A stretch of DNA of 39,078 bases from a virus. The notes below the pieces were generated by a model. It searched no databases, was not told the origin of the DNA, and saw only the letters and a program-made list of their open reading frames with translations. This document shows positions 22,394 through 31,069 of this stretch, piece by piece; position 1 is the stretch's first letter; each line of letters starts with the position of its first letter. The stretch lies in IMG/VR virus record IMGVR_UViG_3300047157_000166, positions 1 to 39,078 of that record. One strand, written 5' to 3'. The translations under genes were made by a program, and so were the position numbers.

Positions 22394-22602
22394 ACGATCT
22401 CTCCTTGATCCTCGACGCATCCGTAGAATCCCTTCTCACGGACATAAACTATGGCACCTATCTCTCGGCGCAGAGGCATCTGGCCGATCACTGGCGCGAT
22501 GAAGCGCGACAGGTGTGAATCAATTCCAAAGAACTGGCGATCCAAGAACTCCGCCAGCTGCTCGTCTACAGTATCCGGTACGGGCTCCGCTCTATATGTC
22601 AT
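22369..22602 (-). CDS. Hypothetical 77-aa protein in the tail region
   Basis: Coupled by ATGA to the tail protein gene upstream. Protein: MTYRAEPVPDTVDEQLAEFLDR, then SRFIAPVIGQMPLRREIGAIVY, then a strand-rich end. Small proteins with a P-D-V-EQL--EFL-R-F start occur in podovirus tail operons between tail and internal protein genes. Role unknown. Confidence 0.55.
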   Translation of the reverse strand: MTYRAEPVPDTVDEQLAEFLDRQFFGIDSHLSRFIAPVIGQMPLRREIGAIVYVREKGFYGCVEDQGEIVWKKLNLT

Positions 22603-24176
22603 CGGCCACCCGCCGGCTGAAACTCGACATCGAAGCCGGTGATATTGAAGTTGCCGTTTGCTGGCCCCTCCATCCGGTACGAGTGAAGCTCACCTGTAGT
22701 CCTGATATCAATCTTGCGGTCAGTCTGCGGGTCGAAGTCCACGGACTTCTTCCAAGTGGAGCCACCTCCGGCGTACTGCTGCGAGCCCAAGGATATGGTG
22801 ACGGCAGTGTTGCCCTCCACCTGTGGGTAAACTCGCGTGATGGTGGTGGTGTCCTCGTGGCCGACGATGGGCATGGACTCGCGCTCGATGAACGTGGTCA
22901 GGCCCTCCTCCTCTGGGTTCTGTGTGTCGATGTTGTAGACGTTGTTACCAGAGGCGCCGATCAGTGCGCCGTCGAATGGCTGCCTGTTGGCGGATGCCCA
23001 TGTGGTACGCTCGCCCTCCCATACGCCTTCCCACTGCTCCCAAGAGAGGACGTCAGTCGGCTGGTTACCGTAGAGCGCGTGGGCGAAGACCCTCTCGGTT
23101 GACAGGTCACGCAGCGACCAAGTGTTATCGAGGTAGTTGTACACGTATGCCATGTTGGGCTTGTCGTAACCGGCCTCTGCGACACAGAACCATATCTCCT
23201 GCATGGTCTTGTGGTGCGTGGCAAAGGCAGTGCTTCGAGCGTCCTCGTTCAGGGTGCTGGCGAATCGCTTGCGGAGACGGTTGTGCAGAAGTGACTGCGC
23301 TTGGTTCCCGTCGAAGACGATGATGTCCTCCGTAGAGATGTAGTAGTGCTTACCCTTCACCTCCACCAGCGCGTTACGCCCAATAAGCCCAGCGTTCTGG
23401 CTAAGGGTGCGCCTGCGCCAAACGAGTGCATCCCCTGTATAGTCCAAAACTGACAAGGCGCTTCGGCTGTAGATCACGAAGCTGTCTCGCAGGCTCTCTG
23501 CACCGACAATCGCGCCACCACGGCCAAGCGTCACGTAACCGGCGAGGCTCGACGGATCTTCGTCCGGGCCCTGCCACGTATAGGGTATGCCGTTGGGCTC
23601 ACAGGGGTGGCTCCAGCGGACACGGTCCTCGTAGTAGGTCAGGACTCCAGTGTCGGGGTCTGGCTCGGTGCATCCCATAGCGAACAGGAAGTTCTTGTGC
23701 GACTGGAGGATTCGGCAGGACATTCCCGCCTCGCTCCATGTCTCTGCGGGCGACCAGTTAAGCTCGGTCACGGGGTCGGTTCCGGCCCAGTCTGTAAAGT
23801 AGATTGGGCCGATTGCAGGGTTGTTGAAGAAGGTCACCTGACCGATCTGGCAGCTAGTCCACCCAGAAGGGGCAACCGAGCCGGAGTCGTACAGGTTGGT
23901 GAATGCGTTGTCCTCGTAGCTGTCGATGCCGCTGTCGTGGCACACAAGCCACGCGCTGGTCCCCTCGAAGTCGGTGGACTGCTCGATGTGGCCTATCTCG
24001 CCGGCGGCAGATCCGTCTGTGCTTAGCAGCTTCGACCCACCCGACGCGGCAACCTTTCCGGCGACCACGCGAAAGTTACGCCCATCGGTGAGGGCGTTGG
24101 GCGGTAAGTCCCATGCGGCTACGTCAGATACAACACCGACGCTGCCTATGTCTCGGACATTAGCGAGCATTCGCAA
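22599..24176 (-). CDS. Tail stabilisation protein, P22 gp10-like
   Basis: A 525-residue strand-rich protein. The start (LANVRDIGSVGVVSDVAAWD, then PPNALTDGRNFRVV) and the later short repeats with GNNVYNIDTQ, HYYISTEDIIVFDG and YNYLDNTWSLRDL fit the beta-propeller tail protein that closes the portal in P22-like phages (gp10 class). NFLFAMG, RVRWSHPCEPNGIPYTW and DSFVIYSRSALSVLDY are frequent signatures of that class. It would join the portal-adaptor channel to the fibres and tip. The ATG at 24176, inside the end of the upstream gene, follows AAGGAA. Confidence 0.7.
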   Translation of the reverse strand: MRMLANVRDIGSVGVVSDVAAWDLPPNALTDGRNFRVVAGKVAASGGSKLLSTDGSAAGEIGHIEQSTDFEGTSAWLVCHDSGIDSYEDNAFTNLYDSGSVAPSGWTSCQIGQVTFFNNPAIGPIYFTDWAGTDPVTELNWSPAETWSEAGMSCRILQSHKNFLFAMGCTEPDPDTGVLTYYEDRVRWSHPCEPNGIPYTWQGPDEDPSSLAGYVTLGRGGAIVGAESLRDSFVIYSRSALSVLDYTGDALVWRRRTLSQNAGLIGRNALVEVKGKHYYISTEDIIVFDGNQAQSLLHNRLRKRFASTLNEDARSTAFATHHKTMQEIWFCVAEAGYDKPNMAYVYNYLDNTWSLRDLSTERVFAHALYGNQPTDVLSWEQWEGVWEGERTTWASANRQPFDGALIGASGNNVYNIDTQNPEEEGLTTFIERESMPIVGHEDTTTITRVYPQVEGNTAVTISLGSQQYAGGGSTWKKSVDFDPQTDRKIDIRTTGELHSYRMEGPANGNFNITGFDVEFQPAGGR

Positions 24177-24720
24177 GTTCCTTCACGGCGGCCAACAACA
24201 GGACCGTCAGCTTGGGGTAATCGACGCGCAGGTAGTCGCCCTCGGTGGATACGCACTCTGGCATCACGGCCTTGACCTGCTGCGCGGATACGCCCACCTG
24301 CGGCTCGTTCTTCATGCCGTGGTTGACACCCTTGGCGTTGGGCAGATAGTGGAAGCAGTCGAGCATCTTGACCTTATCCAAGGCGTCCATCACGGGGCGC
24401 TGTACGTCCTTCAGGCGGTCGTCTGAGAGGCTAAGTACGTTCCCCTTGGCGGTGATGTCACCTTCCGCCACGACGTTCCCAGAGCCGTCTACGGTCATCT
24501 TTGTGGTCTCTGTCCACTTGCCGCCCACGTTGTGGACGACACTGCCCTCAGATAGCTCTGGATCGACGATATTTGCCTGCGGCTGGTCTGCGTCTGGGAA
24601 GGTCTGCTGTAGCACCTTCTTGATCAGACGGATATGGTTGTCGCCGTCAGAGATCGCGTCTTCCTTGGTGGGCCAGCTGGCGTTCAGCCCCTCGATATAG
24701 TCTGCGTTTTCAGTTCCCAT
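24160..24720 (-). CDS. Tail fibre protein with S74 intramolecular chaperone
   Basis: A 186-residue protein. The first 45 residues (YIEGLNASWPTKEDAISDGD, then NHIRLIKKVL) are a standard fibre attachment segment. The C-terminal part begins SDDRLK (Ser99, Lys104), the expected catalytic Ser-Lys pair of the S74 endosialidase-type chaperone. It is followed by DALDKVKMLDCFHY, PQVGVSAQQVKAVMPECV and YPKLTVLLLAAVKEL, all family-typical. The chaperone trimerises the fibre, then cuts itself off. The fibre shaft is very short here (about 50 residues). It overlaps the tail stabilisation gene by 17 bases. Confidence 0.8.
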   Translation of the reverse strand: MGTENADYIEGLNASWPTKEDAISDGDNHIRLIKKVLQQTFPDADQPQANIVDPELSEGSVVHNVGGKWTETTKMTVDGSGNVVAEGDITAKGNVLSLSDDRLKDVQRPVMDALDKVKMLDCFHYLPNAKGVNHGMKNEPQVGVSAQQVKAVMPECVSTEGDYLRVDYPKLTVLLLAAVKELANAR

Positions 24721-24898
24721 TCTTTCTCTCCATGTCGCTTATGCCTCGGAAGCCACACTCTCTGGTTGCGACATCATTGCGTGTTTGCACGTTCCAATCT
24801 GTCTTGGGGGCGCACCTCTTGATCCAGCCACGCTCTACGTGTGGCCTGCTGCCCGCTAGGGAGAAGATCATCCCGCCTATAACGGTCTGCCCGATCAT
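24710..24898 (-). CDS. Hypothetical 62-aa protein
   Basis: Starts at the TAATG junction with the gene upstream and overlaps the S74 fibre gene by 11 bases. A short hydrophobic start (MIGQTVIGGMIFSLAG) precedes a charged, Cys-containing remainder (KRCAPKTDWNVQTRND, TRECGF). The first segment is too short for a firm membrane call. Unknown function. Confidence 0.5.
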   Translation of the reverse strand: MIGQTVIGGMIFSLAGSRPHVERGWIKRCAPKTDWNVQTRNDVATRECGFRGISDMERKNGN

Positions 24899-25149
24899 TA
24901 GTACTCTCTCCGCTCGAAGTTGGTCAGCTCGCCGTAGTCACCGTCCTCGATGATGCGGACCTTGCCCGAGTCGCCCCTGCTGATCATCTCGCAACGCTCG
25001 TTGCGAAAATCAACAATGTACAGCGGCATCTCGTGCTCTGAGACCTTTGTGCCTGCGGCCTTCAGGGCGTCCTTCAGGCTGCGTGCGTCGAACTTGCGAA
25101 CGCGTGGCAGCTGGAGTGGCTCCTTGAACAGGACTGCGAATTTCCTCAT
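24898..25149 (-). CDS. Hypothetical 83-aa protein
   Basis: Begins two bases after the previous stop and ends in TAATG. A basic, strand-rich start (MRKFAVLFKEPLQLPRVRKF) is followed by a helix (ARSLKDALKAAGTKVSEHE) and two strands. It probably belongs to a fibre-associated small protein group, by position only. Confidence 0.5.
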   Translation of the reverse strand: MRKFAVLFKEPLQLPRVRKFDARSLKDALKAAGTKVSEHEMPLYIVDFRNERCEMISRGDSGKVRIIEDGDYGELTNFERREY

Positions 25150-25151
25150 AG

Positions 25152-25874
25152 CTAAGCTCTCTCTATCGTTAGGTCTCGAACCTTGAAGTTGGCGCGATTA
25201 GTTTGGTTATAAGCGCCGCCCAGATAAGAGGACAGGTTCACGACGATGTGGCGGTGTGTCTCCTCCACAACAAAGGTCTCATCGACGCTCAGTGTCTTGC
25301 TGGGGCCGGGGCGCTCACCGTAGCCCCACAGCGAATAGTTGCGCCTGTCGCCGTCTAGGTATCCGTATCGGTAGCCGAATACAAAGATCCCGGCCTCTCC
25401 AATTGATGAGAAATTGCTTGCCGTCTCTACCGTGGCGCGGAGCCTGTACCGGACATCTGGGCCTGCCTCGCTGGCGAAGAAGATGCCGTTCATCGCCATT
25501 GCCCCGGGGGACTCCATTTTGTATTGCATTGCCTGAAGCTCGGCGTACTTCCCCTTATCGTCCACGCCTAACCGCGCGTATGACCCCCAGCTAGGGCTGA
25601 CGAATCCAACGCTCTCCAGCAGACCATCGGCGCGCCTGTCAATCTCGTCAAGGGGTAGGTTTCCACCGGAAAGCCCGCCGCCGTAGCCGTCGTTGAATAT
25701 CTTATACTGGAGTCCGAAAGCCTGACCGGCGTAACTGAGTAGATCCCATTGCTCTCCCTCATCCAGTTGATTGAAGTCGCGGACATACCTGTCCCCGGAG
25801 CCAATGCCCCCGGACTTCTCAAAGTTGTTGCGTACCGCGTGTAGCGATACCGGAGGTGTTTGGCTGATGCTCAA
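25152..25874 (-). CDS. Probable tail fibre or receptor-tip protein (240 aa)
   Basis: The start MSISQTPPVSLHAVRNNFEK matches the attachment segments seen in other fibre genes here (VSL--AR/VR). The remainder is strand-rich with many Gly and Tyr (YNSLW-type blocks such as FVFGYRYGYLDGDRRNYSLW) and ends in NFKVRDLTIERA, as expected for a small fibre head. Coupled by ATGA to the preceding 99-aa gene. Function inferred from composition and place. Confidence 0.5.
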   Translation of the reverse strand: MSISQTPPVSLHAVRNNFEKSGGIGSGDRYVRDFNQLDEGEQWDLLSYAGQAFGLQYKIFNDGYGGGLSGGNLPLDEIDRRADGLLESVGFVSPSWGSYARLGVDDKGKYAELQAMQYKMESPGAMAMNGIFFASEAGPDVRYRLRATVETASNFSSIGEAGIFVFGYRYGYLDGDRRNYSLWGYGERPGPSKTLSVDETFVVEETHRHIVVNLSSYLGGAYNQTNRANFKVRDLTIERA

Positions 25875-26170
25875 CCTTCTTGCTCCTCTGCTTCCATGGC
25901 CTGCGCTATCTTCTCAAAGTGCCCGGCAGTCGTGGCAATACCAAACAGCTCTTTGGCGTTATCCAAGGTAGCCGCCTCCTGATCGAATAAATTAAGCACG
26001 ATTCGCTTTACGTTGCCCTCCTGCCAATCAATCAGAAGGCCGGGAACAACTGAAACCCTTGACGAGTACATCGCCAGCGCCTCCTGAAGGGCGCCCTCCT
26101 CGTTGTCTGACTTTGCATCCCATACAGACGGGAGTACGTTCCCGCTGAAGCTAACAATCGAATACCTCAT
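25871..26170 (-). CDS. Hypothetical 99-aa protein
   Basis: Overlaps its neighbours at both ends by ATGA. Strand-rich start (MRYSIVSFSGNVLPSVWDAK), then VVPGLLIDWQEGNVKRIVLN and a helical end (ELFGIATTAGHFEKIAQAME). It sits between two fibre-like genes and may be a chaperone or small head subunit; no recognised family. Confidence 0.5.
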   Translation of the reverse strand: MRYSIVSFSGNVLPSVWDAKSDNEEGALQEALAMYSSRVSVVPGLLIDWQEGNVKRIVLNLFDQEAATLDNAKELFGIATTAGHFEKIAQAMEAEEQEG

Positions 26171-26799
26171 AGCTTTATCGCCGCTCCAAGTACGTTCATT
26201 TTCCCCAAGTAGTTATTGCCAAGGGCGGTAAGGGTTAGTGTTATATATGGCGTTGCCGAGCCATCCAGATCAATATCCACCCATCTCGGGCTTTGCTCAT
26301 GGGTGGTTCGGGCGGTTTGGTAATAGGTCGGGGTGCCGGCAAAGAAGCCATCGGGCCAGCCAATTAGCTCCATATTCATGGCGGTGCCTGTTGATGTTCC
26401 GCGAAACCCAAAGCTATATTTATATGTCTTGCTTCCGGGTGGGATTGTCCCCATGTATGACCACCCACCCATAGATATATATTCTGCCCTACCAGTCGAA
26501 GACTGAGCACTGGGTGGGCCGGGATTTTCCAGTACGACATTGTGACTGTTAGTAGGGCTGTAGACGTTTGCCTCGGCGTAGTTTTTTCTACATGAACCCG
26601 CGGGATCAACGTTTCTAGGGAAGCTCCCCGTCACCACCTTGCTTGAGAAGCAGAGAACATGACCGCCGAGCTGCTTGAGGCTGTACCCAGAGCTTCCGTG
26701 CCGGTCAACAAACTCCGTGACATTCCTCATGCCGCCACTGCCGCTAATGCCGCAATCCTCACGGGCCTGTCTCAAGCTGACGTTTCCCTTGTTAATCAT
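26167..26799 (-). CDS. Probable tail fibre or receptor-tip protein (210 aa)
   Basis: The start MINKGNVSLRQAREDCGISG is of the same style as the gene at 25152-25874. The body is Gly/Ser/Thr/Tyr-rich and strand-like (YISMGGWSYMGTIPPGSKTY, YKYSFGFRGTSTGTAMN) and ends in LGKMNVLGAAIKL. Probably a receptor-binding part of the fibre. Its ATG overlaps the frame-shifted end of the upstream fibre gene as ATGA, supporting that reconstruction. Confidence 0.5.
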   Translation of the reverse strand: MINKGNVSLRQAREDCGISGSGGMRNVTEFVDRHGSSGYSLKQLGGHVLCFSSKVVTGSFPRNVDPAGSCRKNYAEANVYSPTNSHNVVLENPGPPSAQSSTGRAEYISMGGWSYMGTIPPGSKTYKYSFGFRGTSTGTAMNMELIGWPDGFFAGTPTYYQTARTTHEQSPRWVDIDLDGSATPYITLTLTALGNNYLGKMNVLGAAIKL

Positions 26800-27498
26800 G
26801 TTGTCACAAAGTCCGGTGCTTTGGCTGTCTTGGCTGAGCTAATCGTGCCATCACCATTGTCAGTCCAGAGGCTTGCACCACCGCCAGCAGTAACCTCTTC
26901 ACCGTTGATGAACAGCCTGCCTGTGATGTTGACGCTTCCAGTGTCGGCGTCTATAGAGAAAAGGGTATCTTTAGCACCGTCCTTAATAGCCCACCCTGCG
27001 CTTGCTATTAATTCGACGTTGTCAGTCCCCTCCTCATAACCAATCAGCGTTAAAGGTAAATTACCAGAGGCCCTTCTTCCTTTTAAATTGAGCAGGGTGC
27101 GACAGAGTTACAGCGCCATCAGCGTCGATGACTACGTTTGCATTGCCCTCAGTACCAACCGTCAAGCCGGAGGCGTCACTGAGCAGATAATGCTTTGCTA
27201 CGTCACTATGACCAAAAACAAGGTTGGCAGATGATGTGCCATTGACCGTTAGCGCCGTCCTGTCTGCACTTGTGTAGAGCGGGGTGTCTGTGCCGATAGC
27301 CACATTGCCACCAGAGACAACCACAGCGCCCTCTGGCGTCCACTCATCACCATCCCATGTGGTGATCTGGCCCTCTGTGTCTCCGTCCTGTATGGAGCCG
27401 CCACTACCATCTGATCCAGCGGCCCACATCCAGTAACCAGTGTCTGGGTTAAGCTCCCAGCCTGCTACTGTGGGGTCTGAGATAACTCGCTCGCTCAT
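26796..27498 (-). CDS. Tail fibre protein, frame broken near 27071
   Basis: The first frame (27498-27061) begins MSERVISDPTVAGWELNPDT and stops after SHPAQFKRKKGLW. Skipping one base in the CCC run at 27071-27073 (GGG on the coding strand) continues as KKASGNLPLTLIGYEEG, then ELIASAGWAIKDGA and FSIDADTGSVNITGRLF. It ends in TAKAPDFVTT with a TGA that overlaps the next ATG as ATGA. The reconstructed protein is about 233 residues. Short beta strands separated by Gly and Asp, and the FSIDADTGSVNITG and TITGxLFINGEEV style, are typical of phage fibres. An extra G in the run is the simplest cause. Confidence 0.65.
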
Positions 27499-28624
27499 TC
27501 TGAAATCTCCTGTGTGGCAATCTCATGCTCAAAGCCCTCTATGAGTCCACCAATGGCATCAGCCAATGCGTCCCTCATACCTTCTAGAGTTGTCTCGTCC
27601 TTGGTTGCGTTGCGTAGGGTAGATAGGGTGCTGATAAGTCCCTTGGCATCAATGACGGGAGCGCCATTCTGTACGGAAGCCGTTGACCGCCGCCTTTACG
27701 TTGCCGCCTGAAAAAGCGCCATTCGTTAGAGCCGTTGTAGTTTAAGTAAGCTCCGGGAGACCTCAATCGATATGTTTGCGTATGAGAGATTATCGGCGCT
27801 CCAGACGCGTTAATGATGATGCCGTTAGCGGCTTGGTCGTCTGTGCCTGCGGAACGACCGATGGCGATTGCGTCTGCGCCTTGGTTGGTCTCTCCGGCAC
27901 TAGGGCCGATGGCTATAGAACTAGCGCCCTGACCTGTCCATCCAGCCGAACCGCCAATGGCGATAGCACCAGTACCCTGAGTTGTCTGACCTGCGTTGTA
28001 ACCAACGCTGACAGCGTATTCGCCTTGGTTGGTATAGCCTGCCGCATGTCCAACAGCTACAGCATTTTCGCCTTGGTCTGTCCCAGCCGAATTAACACCA
28101 ATAGCAACAGCGTAATCGCTTTGATTGGAAACTCCTGCCGCGTTACCGACAGCCACCGCGCTGACGCCTTGGTTGTCTCTGCCAGCCATAACACCAACAG
28201 CCGTGGAGCTAGCGCCTTGGGTTAAGTTTCCTGACATGACACCAACAGCTACAGCATTAGCACCGGCATCAGCCTTAGAGGCCACCAAGTCACCAGTGAC
28301 CGTTACTGTGCCTGTGTAATTAGCGCCGTTAGCGTCCTCAGACCAGACAGCATCTTTGCCATCGACGCCATCCTTACCGTCCGCGCCATTAGCGCCTCCG
28401 GGCATCTGTAGCCACTTCTCATCATCCCAAAAAAGGACAAGGCCAGTGGTGGGGTTCAGCCACTGCATCCCCTCCGCCTTGTCTGTAGGCTCTGTCTCTG
28501 AGATAACCATGCCAGCACCAGCACCGCCGCCGCCGCCACCGCTCCCGCTGGAGAACTCCCAGAATCCGGGTGATGTCTCTACCCAGCCCAAAGCGCCGGG
28601 GTCTGCTATCGCTCTCTCGCTCAT
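27495..28624 (-). CDS. YadA-like repeat tail fibre, frame broken near 27711 and 27667
   Basis: Start at ATG 28624 behind AAGGAA. Order: MSERAIADPG attachment, Gly-rich linker, EGMQWLNPTTG module (about 51-61), collagen-like DGKDGVDGKD (about 82-91), then nine 16-residue YadA-like head repeats (121-264). After SNEWRF the first frame turns into RRQRKGGGQR, unlike fibre sequence. One frame over reads SGGNVKAAVNGFRTE, and the third reads NGAPVIDAKGLISTLSTLRN, ATKDETTLEGMRDALADAIG and a TGA overlapping the next ATG as ATGA. The AAAAA run at 27711-27715 marks the first break and the AGAATGG site near 27663-27670 the second. True protein is about 376 residues. Confidence 0.7.
27833..28264 (-). repeat. 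Nine tandem 48-bp (16-residue) repeats in the fibre gene
   Basis: Units of the form G-x-x-A-(V/I)-A-(V/I)-G-x-x-A-G-x-x-x-Q, for example GENAVAVGHAAGYTNQ and GASSIAIGPSAGETNQ, repeat nine times with no spacer. This is the left-handed YadA-head (Hep/Hag) pattern found in adhesins and some phage fibres. Repeat number could vary between relatives. Confidence 0.8.
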
Positions 28625-28625
28625 A

Positions 28626-29528
28626 TTATTCCTTGTCCTCGGCATTCTCTGTGGCGGCAAGTGCCAGCTTTTCTGCGGCCTCTTCAGCCTCAACCCGGAG
28701 CATCTCCCGCCGCATGACGGTCCTGCCCACCTCAACAGCTCTGGCGTCAGTTGTGAGGCTGACCTTCATTGAAAGCATCGTCGCGTCCATCCCGTACTGG
28801 TAGCCGCTGAAGCTGTTCAATCTTCCGCCACAGCCGAACTGGTAATCGTATTGGTCGTAGGTTGGCAGGGTGACGTAGGTCTTGCCGGAGATGGTCCTCG
28901 GGGTTGAGTAGTCACCGCTGCTATAGGTGCCCACGCGCTCCATGACCCCCTGCTCATTTATCCGCTTTATCTCGCCGTTTTGCCACGTAATCAATTGGGC
29001 CGCGGTCTGCCCCGGGTCGGCTCCCGTAGCGTAAGCGGGCCACGGCATTATTCCAGAGTAAGGTTGGTCCGGATATGTGGTCGCTCGCGGTAAGTTGATG
29101 CTGAATGTGCTGTTTCTATCGGCCTGCGCGCGCACCGAAAAGCTGTACTCGACCTCGACGGTAAACTCACTCAGCTTTTCCTCAGACCAGCTCCGAAAAA
29201 TATCTCCCGACAGGATGTTGAACATCAGGTTGCTGGTTACGTTAGAGGCGCAGTACATCCTCCAGTTTGCCCCGGTGTCCACCGGATTCGCGGGCAAATA
29301 ATTAGGGTATGAGTGCCCATGGTGTTTATAGGTGGCCGGTGTGCTCGGATACTCCATTAGGGGAGGCGGTATCGCCGACTTCCCGTAGAAATTAGAAAGG
29401 CTGATACTCCCGCCGCTAGGCACCCCGTCCGCCGCCGCGTAGTACTCGCTCAGGCTGTGAGGGGTACTGCCGCCGAACTCAGTCGCAACGTCGCTTATAC
29501 TGATTGGCCCAGATGTTGTCAGCGGCAT
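28626..29528 (-). CDS. Tail fibre protein (300 aa)
   Basis: Begins PLTTSGPISISDVATEFGG and later NSLSxFY-type SLSNFYGKS, a well-known start of fibre proteins that bind the tail. The body is Tyr/Ser/Gly-rich and strand-like (YDQYDYQFGCGGRLNSFSGY). The C-terminus is a long helix (RREMLRVEAEEAAEKLALAA), so a coiled coil at the end may trimerise it. The start overlaps the previous stop as TAATG; the stop lies just before the next fibre gene. Confidence 0.6.
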   Translation of the reverse strand: MPLTTSGPISISDVATEFGGSTPHSLSEYYAAADGVPSGGSISLSNFYGKSAIPPPLMEYPSTPATYKHHGHSYPNYLPANPVDTGANWRMYCASNVTSNLMFNILSGDIFRSWSEEKLSEFTVEVEYSFSVRAQADRNSTFSINLPRATTYPDQPYSGIMPWPAYATGADPGQTAAQLITWQNGEIKRINEQGVMERVGTYSSGDYSTPRTISGKTYVTLPTYDQYDYQFGCGGRLNSFSGYQYGMDATMLSMKVSLTTDARAVEVGRTVMRREMLRVEAEEAAEKLALAATENAEDKE

Positions 29529-31069
29529 TACGCAGAGCCCGAGTAGGCAGTGACATCCTTCTTGGTGTTGATGTTGCCGTCGCTTGTTAGTGTCATGACG
29601 CTCACGCCCAAGTGCGAGAACTTAAGATTTCCTTGCGACACAGAGATGGTCCAGTCGCCCAGCTTTACAGAGGTCGCGGAGACATCCCCCGAGCTTGTAA
29701 GGCTCGTGGCAGAAACCTCGCCCGAGAATCTGCCGTTCATGAATTTGGTGCTGTTCGTGCCGAGATCGACGCCCACCTTGGCGTTGCCGCTGTCGTCCAC
29801 GGGAATGATGTCGTCGTTGCTGTTGAACTGCAGCCCGATTGACCCACCGACAAATGTGCCGGTGCCAGACGTTACCTTGCCAGAGCAGAAAATGTCATTG
29901 CCCAGCTTTGTGCCCGCAAAGATTCCGCCGCTATTGAACTGGGTTACCCAGACCTCGTCACCAAAACGCTGGATGGTGTTGTTGCCGGTCTCGGAGCTGA
30001 TGTCAGTGAAGAATGAATCACCGTCCTCTCCGTCCTTGCCATCGGCCCCGTCTTCCCCATCAGCCGCATTTGAGGGGAATTCAAGCCACTTGGCGCCGTC
30101 CCAAATCCAGACGATGGCGGTGGTGGAGTCCAGCCACTGCATCCCCTCGACCCGGTCCTCAAGTGGAGGCTCCGTGGGAGAGATGACAAGGCCAGCGCCT
30201 GCGCCGCCCTCGCCCAGCTCTGCGACGATGCTGTCGATCTGTCCCTGTAGCGCCGCGTCACCGGATTCGATTGCCTCCTCTAGGGCAGTATCCGCCGCCA
30301 CTAGGTCATCGATCTGGCTCTGATAACCGCCGTCTGCGGCGACTAGGCCATCGATCTGGTCCTGCAAGCCGCCGTCAGTAACGACTAGGTCATCGATCTG
30401 GCCCTGAAGGTTCGCGTCGCCATCGATGCGGTCCTGAACCTCCTTGTCGATCTTGTCATCGAGGATCGACACATCAAGATTTTCAAGCTGGTCCTCTACC
30501 TCGTTTACGTGCTCCCAGAGCTCTTCATCGGCAGTGATGCGGTCCTGAATCTCCTGATCGAGCCGGTCCTTGTTCTGCTGGCTCAAATCACTGTTCGACC
30601 CGACCTGACCGGAGAGGCTGTTCAGCGCGTCCTGTATGGTATCGCCCAGCTCATCGTTGCTCTGATCAATCTGGCTGGCCTCGGTCTCGTGGGGGTTACC
30701 CTTCTCGAATACGTGTCTCCAGATGGTGTTAAATGCCGTGGCGTTCAATGTGCCGGTGATCGTGCCCCCATTGGGGAAGTTGACCGGCTCGGGGTCGCCC
30801 TTGATGAAGGCGGCGCCGATAAGGCTTGCGTGGATCTCTACCGGGGTCAGCGTCTTTGCGCTGGCGTCCCATACGGCAAGCCCTGCCTCGCGACTGTCGT
30901 CGCTATCAAACGCCGAGTAAAAGACCGACTGGCCGTCACTCAGGCAATCGGTGAAGGAGCTGTAGCCGGCAGAGCTTCCGCCAACATAGAACACATCGCC
31001 AACGCGGTTGAAGGTCTCTGCGATCCAGTCGCCGGCGCGTGCTGCCTCAAATGCCTCTTGGTTTGTCAT
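29528..31069 (-). CDS. Collagen-like and coiled-coil tail fibre (513 aa)
   Basis: The first 140 residues form a head-binding part (TNQEAFEAARAGDWIAETFN to GNPHETEASQI). Residues about 150-290 are coiled coil, including three 14-residue repeats of the form QIDDLVVTDGGLQD. Next is a Gly-Ala linker, VISPTEPPLEDRVEGMQWL and a WDGAKWLEFP module, then a collagen-like GADGKDGEDG run (about 340-352). The C-terminal 160 residues are short strands (GTFVGGSIGLQFN, KFMNGRFSGEVSATSL) as in beta-helical fibres. The EGMQWL-WD-KW-collagen module is shared with the gene at 27495-28624. Overlaps the adaptor gene by ATGA. Confidence 0.7.
   Translation of the reverse strand: MTNQEAFEAARAGDWIAETFNRVGDVFYVGGSSAGYSSFTDCLSDGQSVFYSAFDSDDSREAGLAVWDASAKTLTPVEIHASLIGAAFIKGDPEPVNFPNGGTITGTLNATAFNTIWRHVFEKGNPHETEASQIDQSNDELGDTIQDALNSLSGQVGSNSDLSQQNKDRLDQEIQDRITADEELWEHVNEVEDQLENLDVSILDDKIDKEVQDRIDGDANLQGQIDDLVVTDGGLQDQIDGLVAADGGYQSQIDDLVAADTALEEAIESGDAALQGQIDSIVAELGEGGAGAGLVISPTEPPLEDRVEGMQWLDSTTAIVWIWDGAKWLEFPSNAADGEDGADGKDGEDGDSFFTDISSETGNNTIQRFGDEVWVTQFNSGGIFAGTKLGNDIFCSGKVTSGTGTFVGGSIGLQFNSNDDIIPVDDSGNAKVGVDLGTNSTKFMNGRFSGEVSATSLTSSGDVSATSVKLGDWTISVSQGNLKFSHLGVSVMTLTSDGNINTKKDVTAYSGSA

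Noticed and set aside
24710-24898. 62-aa protein as a holin
   Set aside because: The hydrophobic stretch is only about 16 residues, and it lies within the fibre genes rather than beside lysis-like genes.
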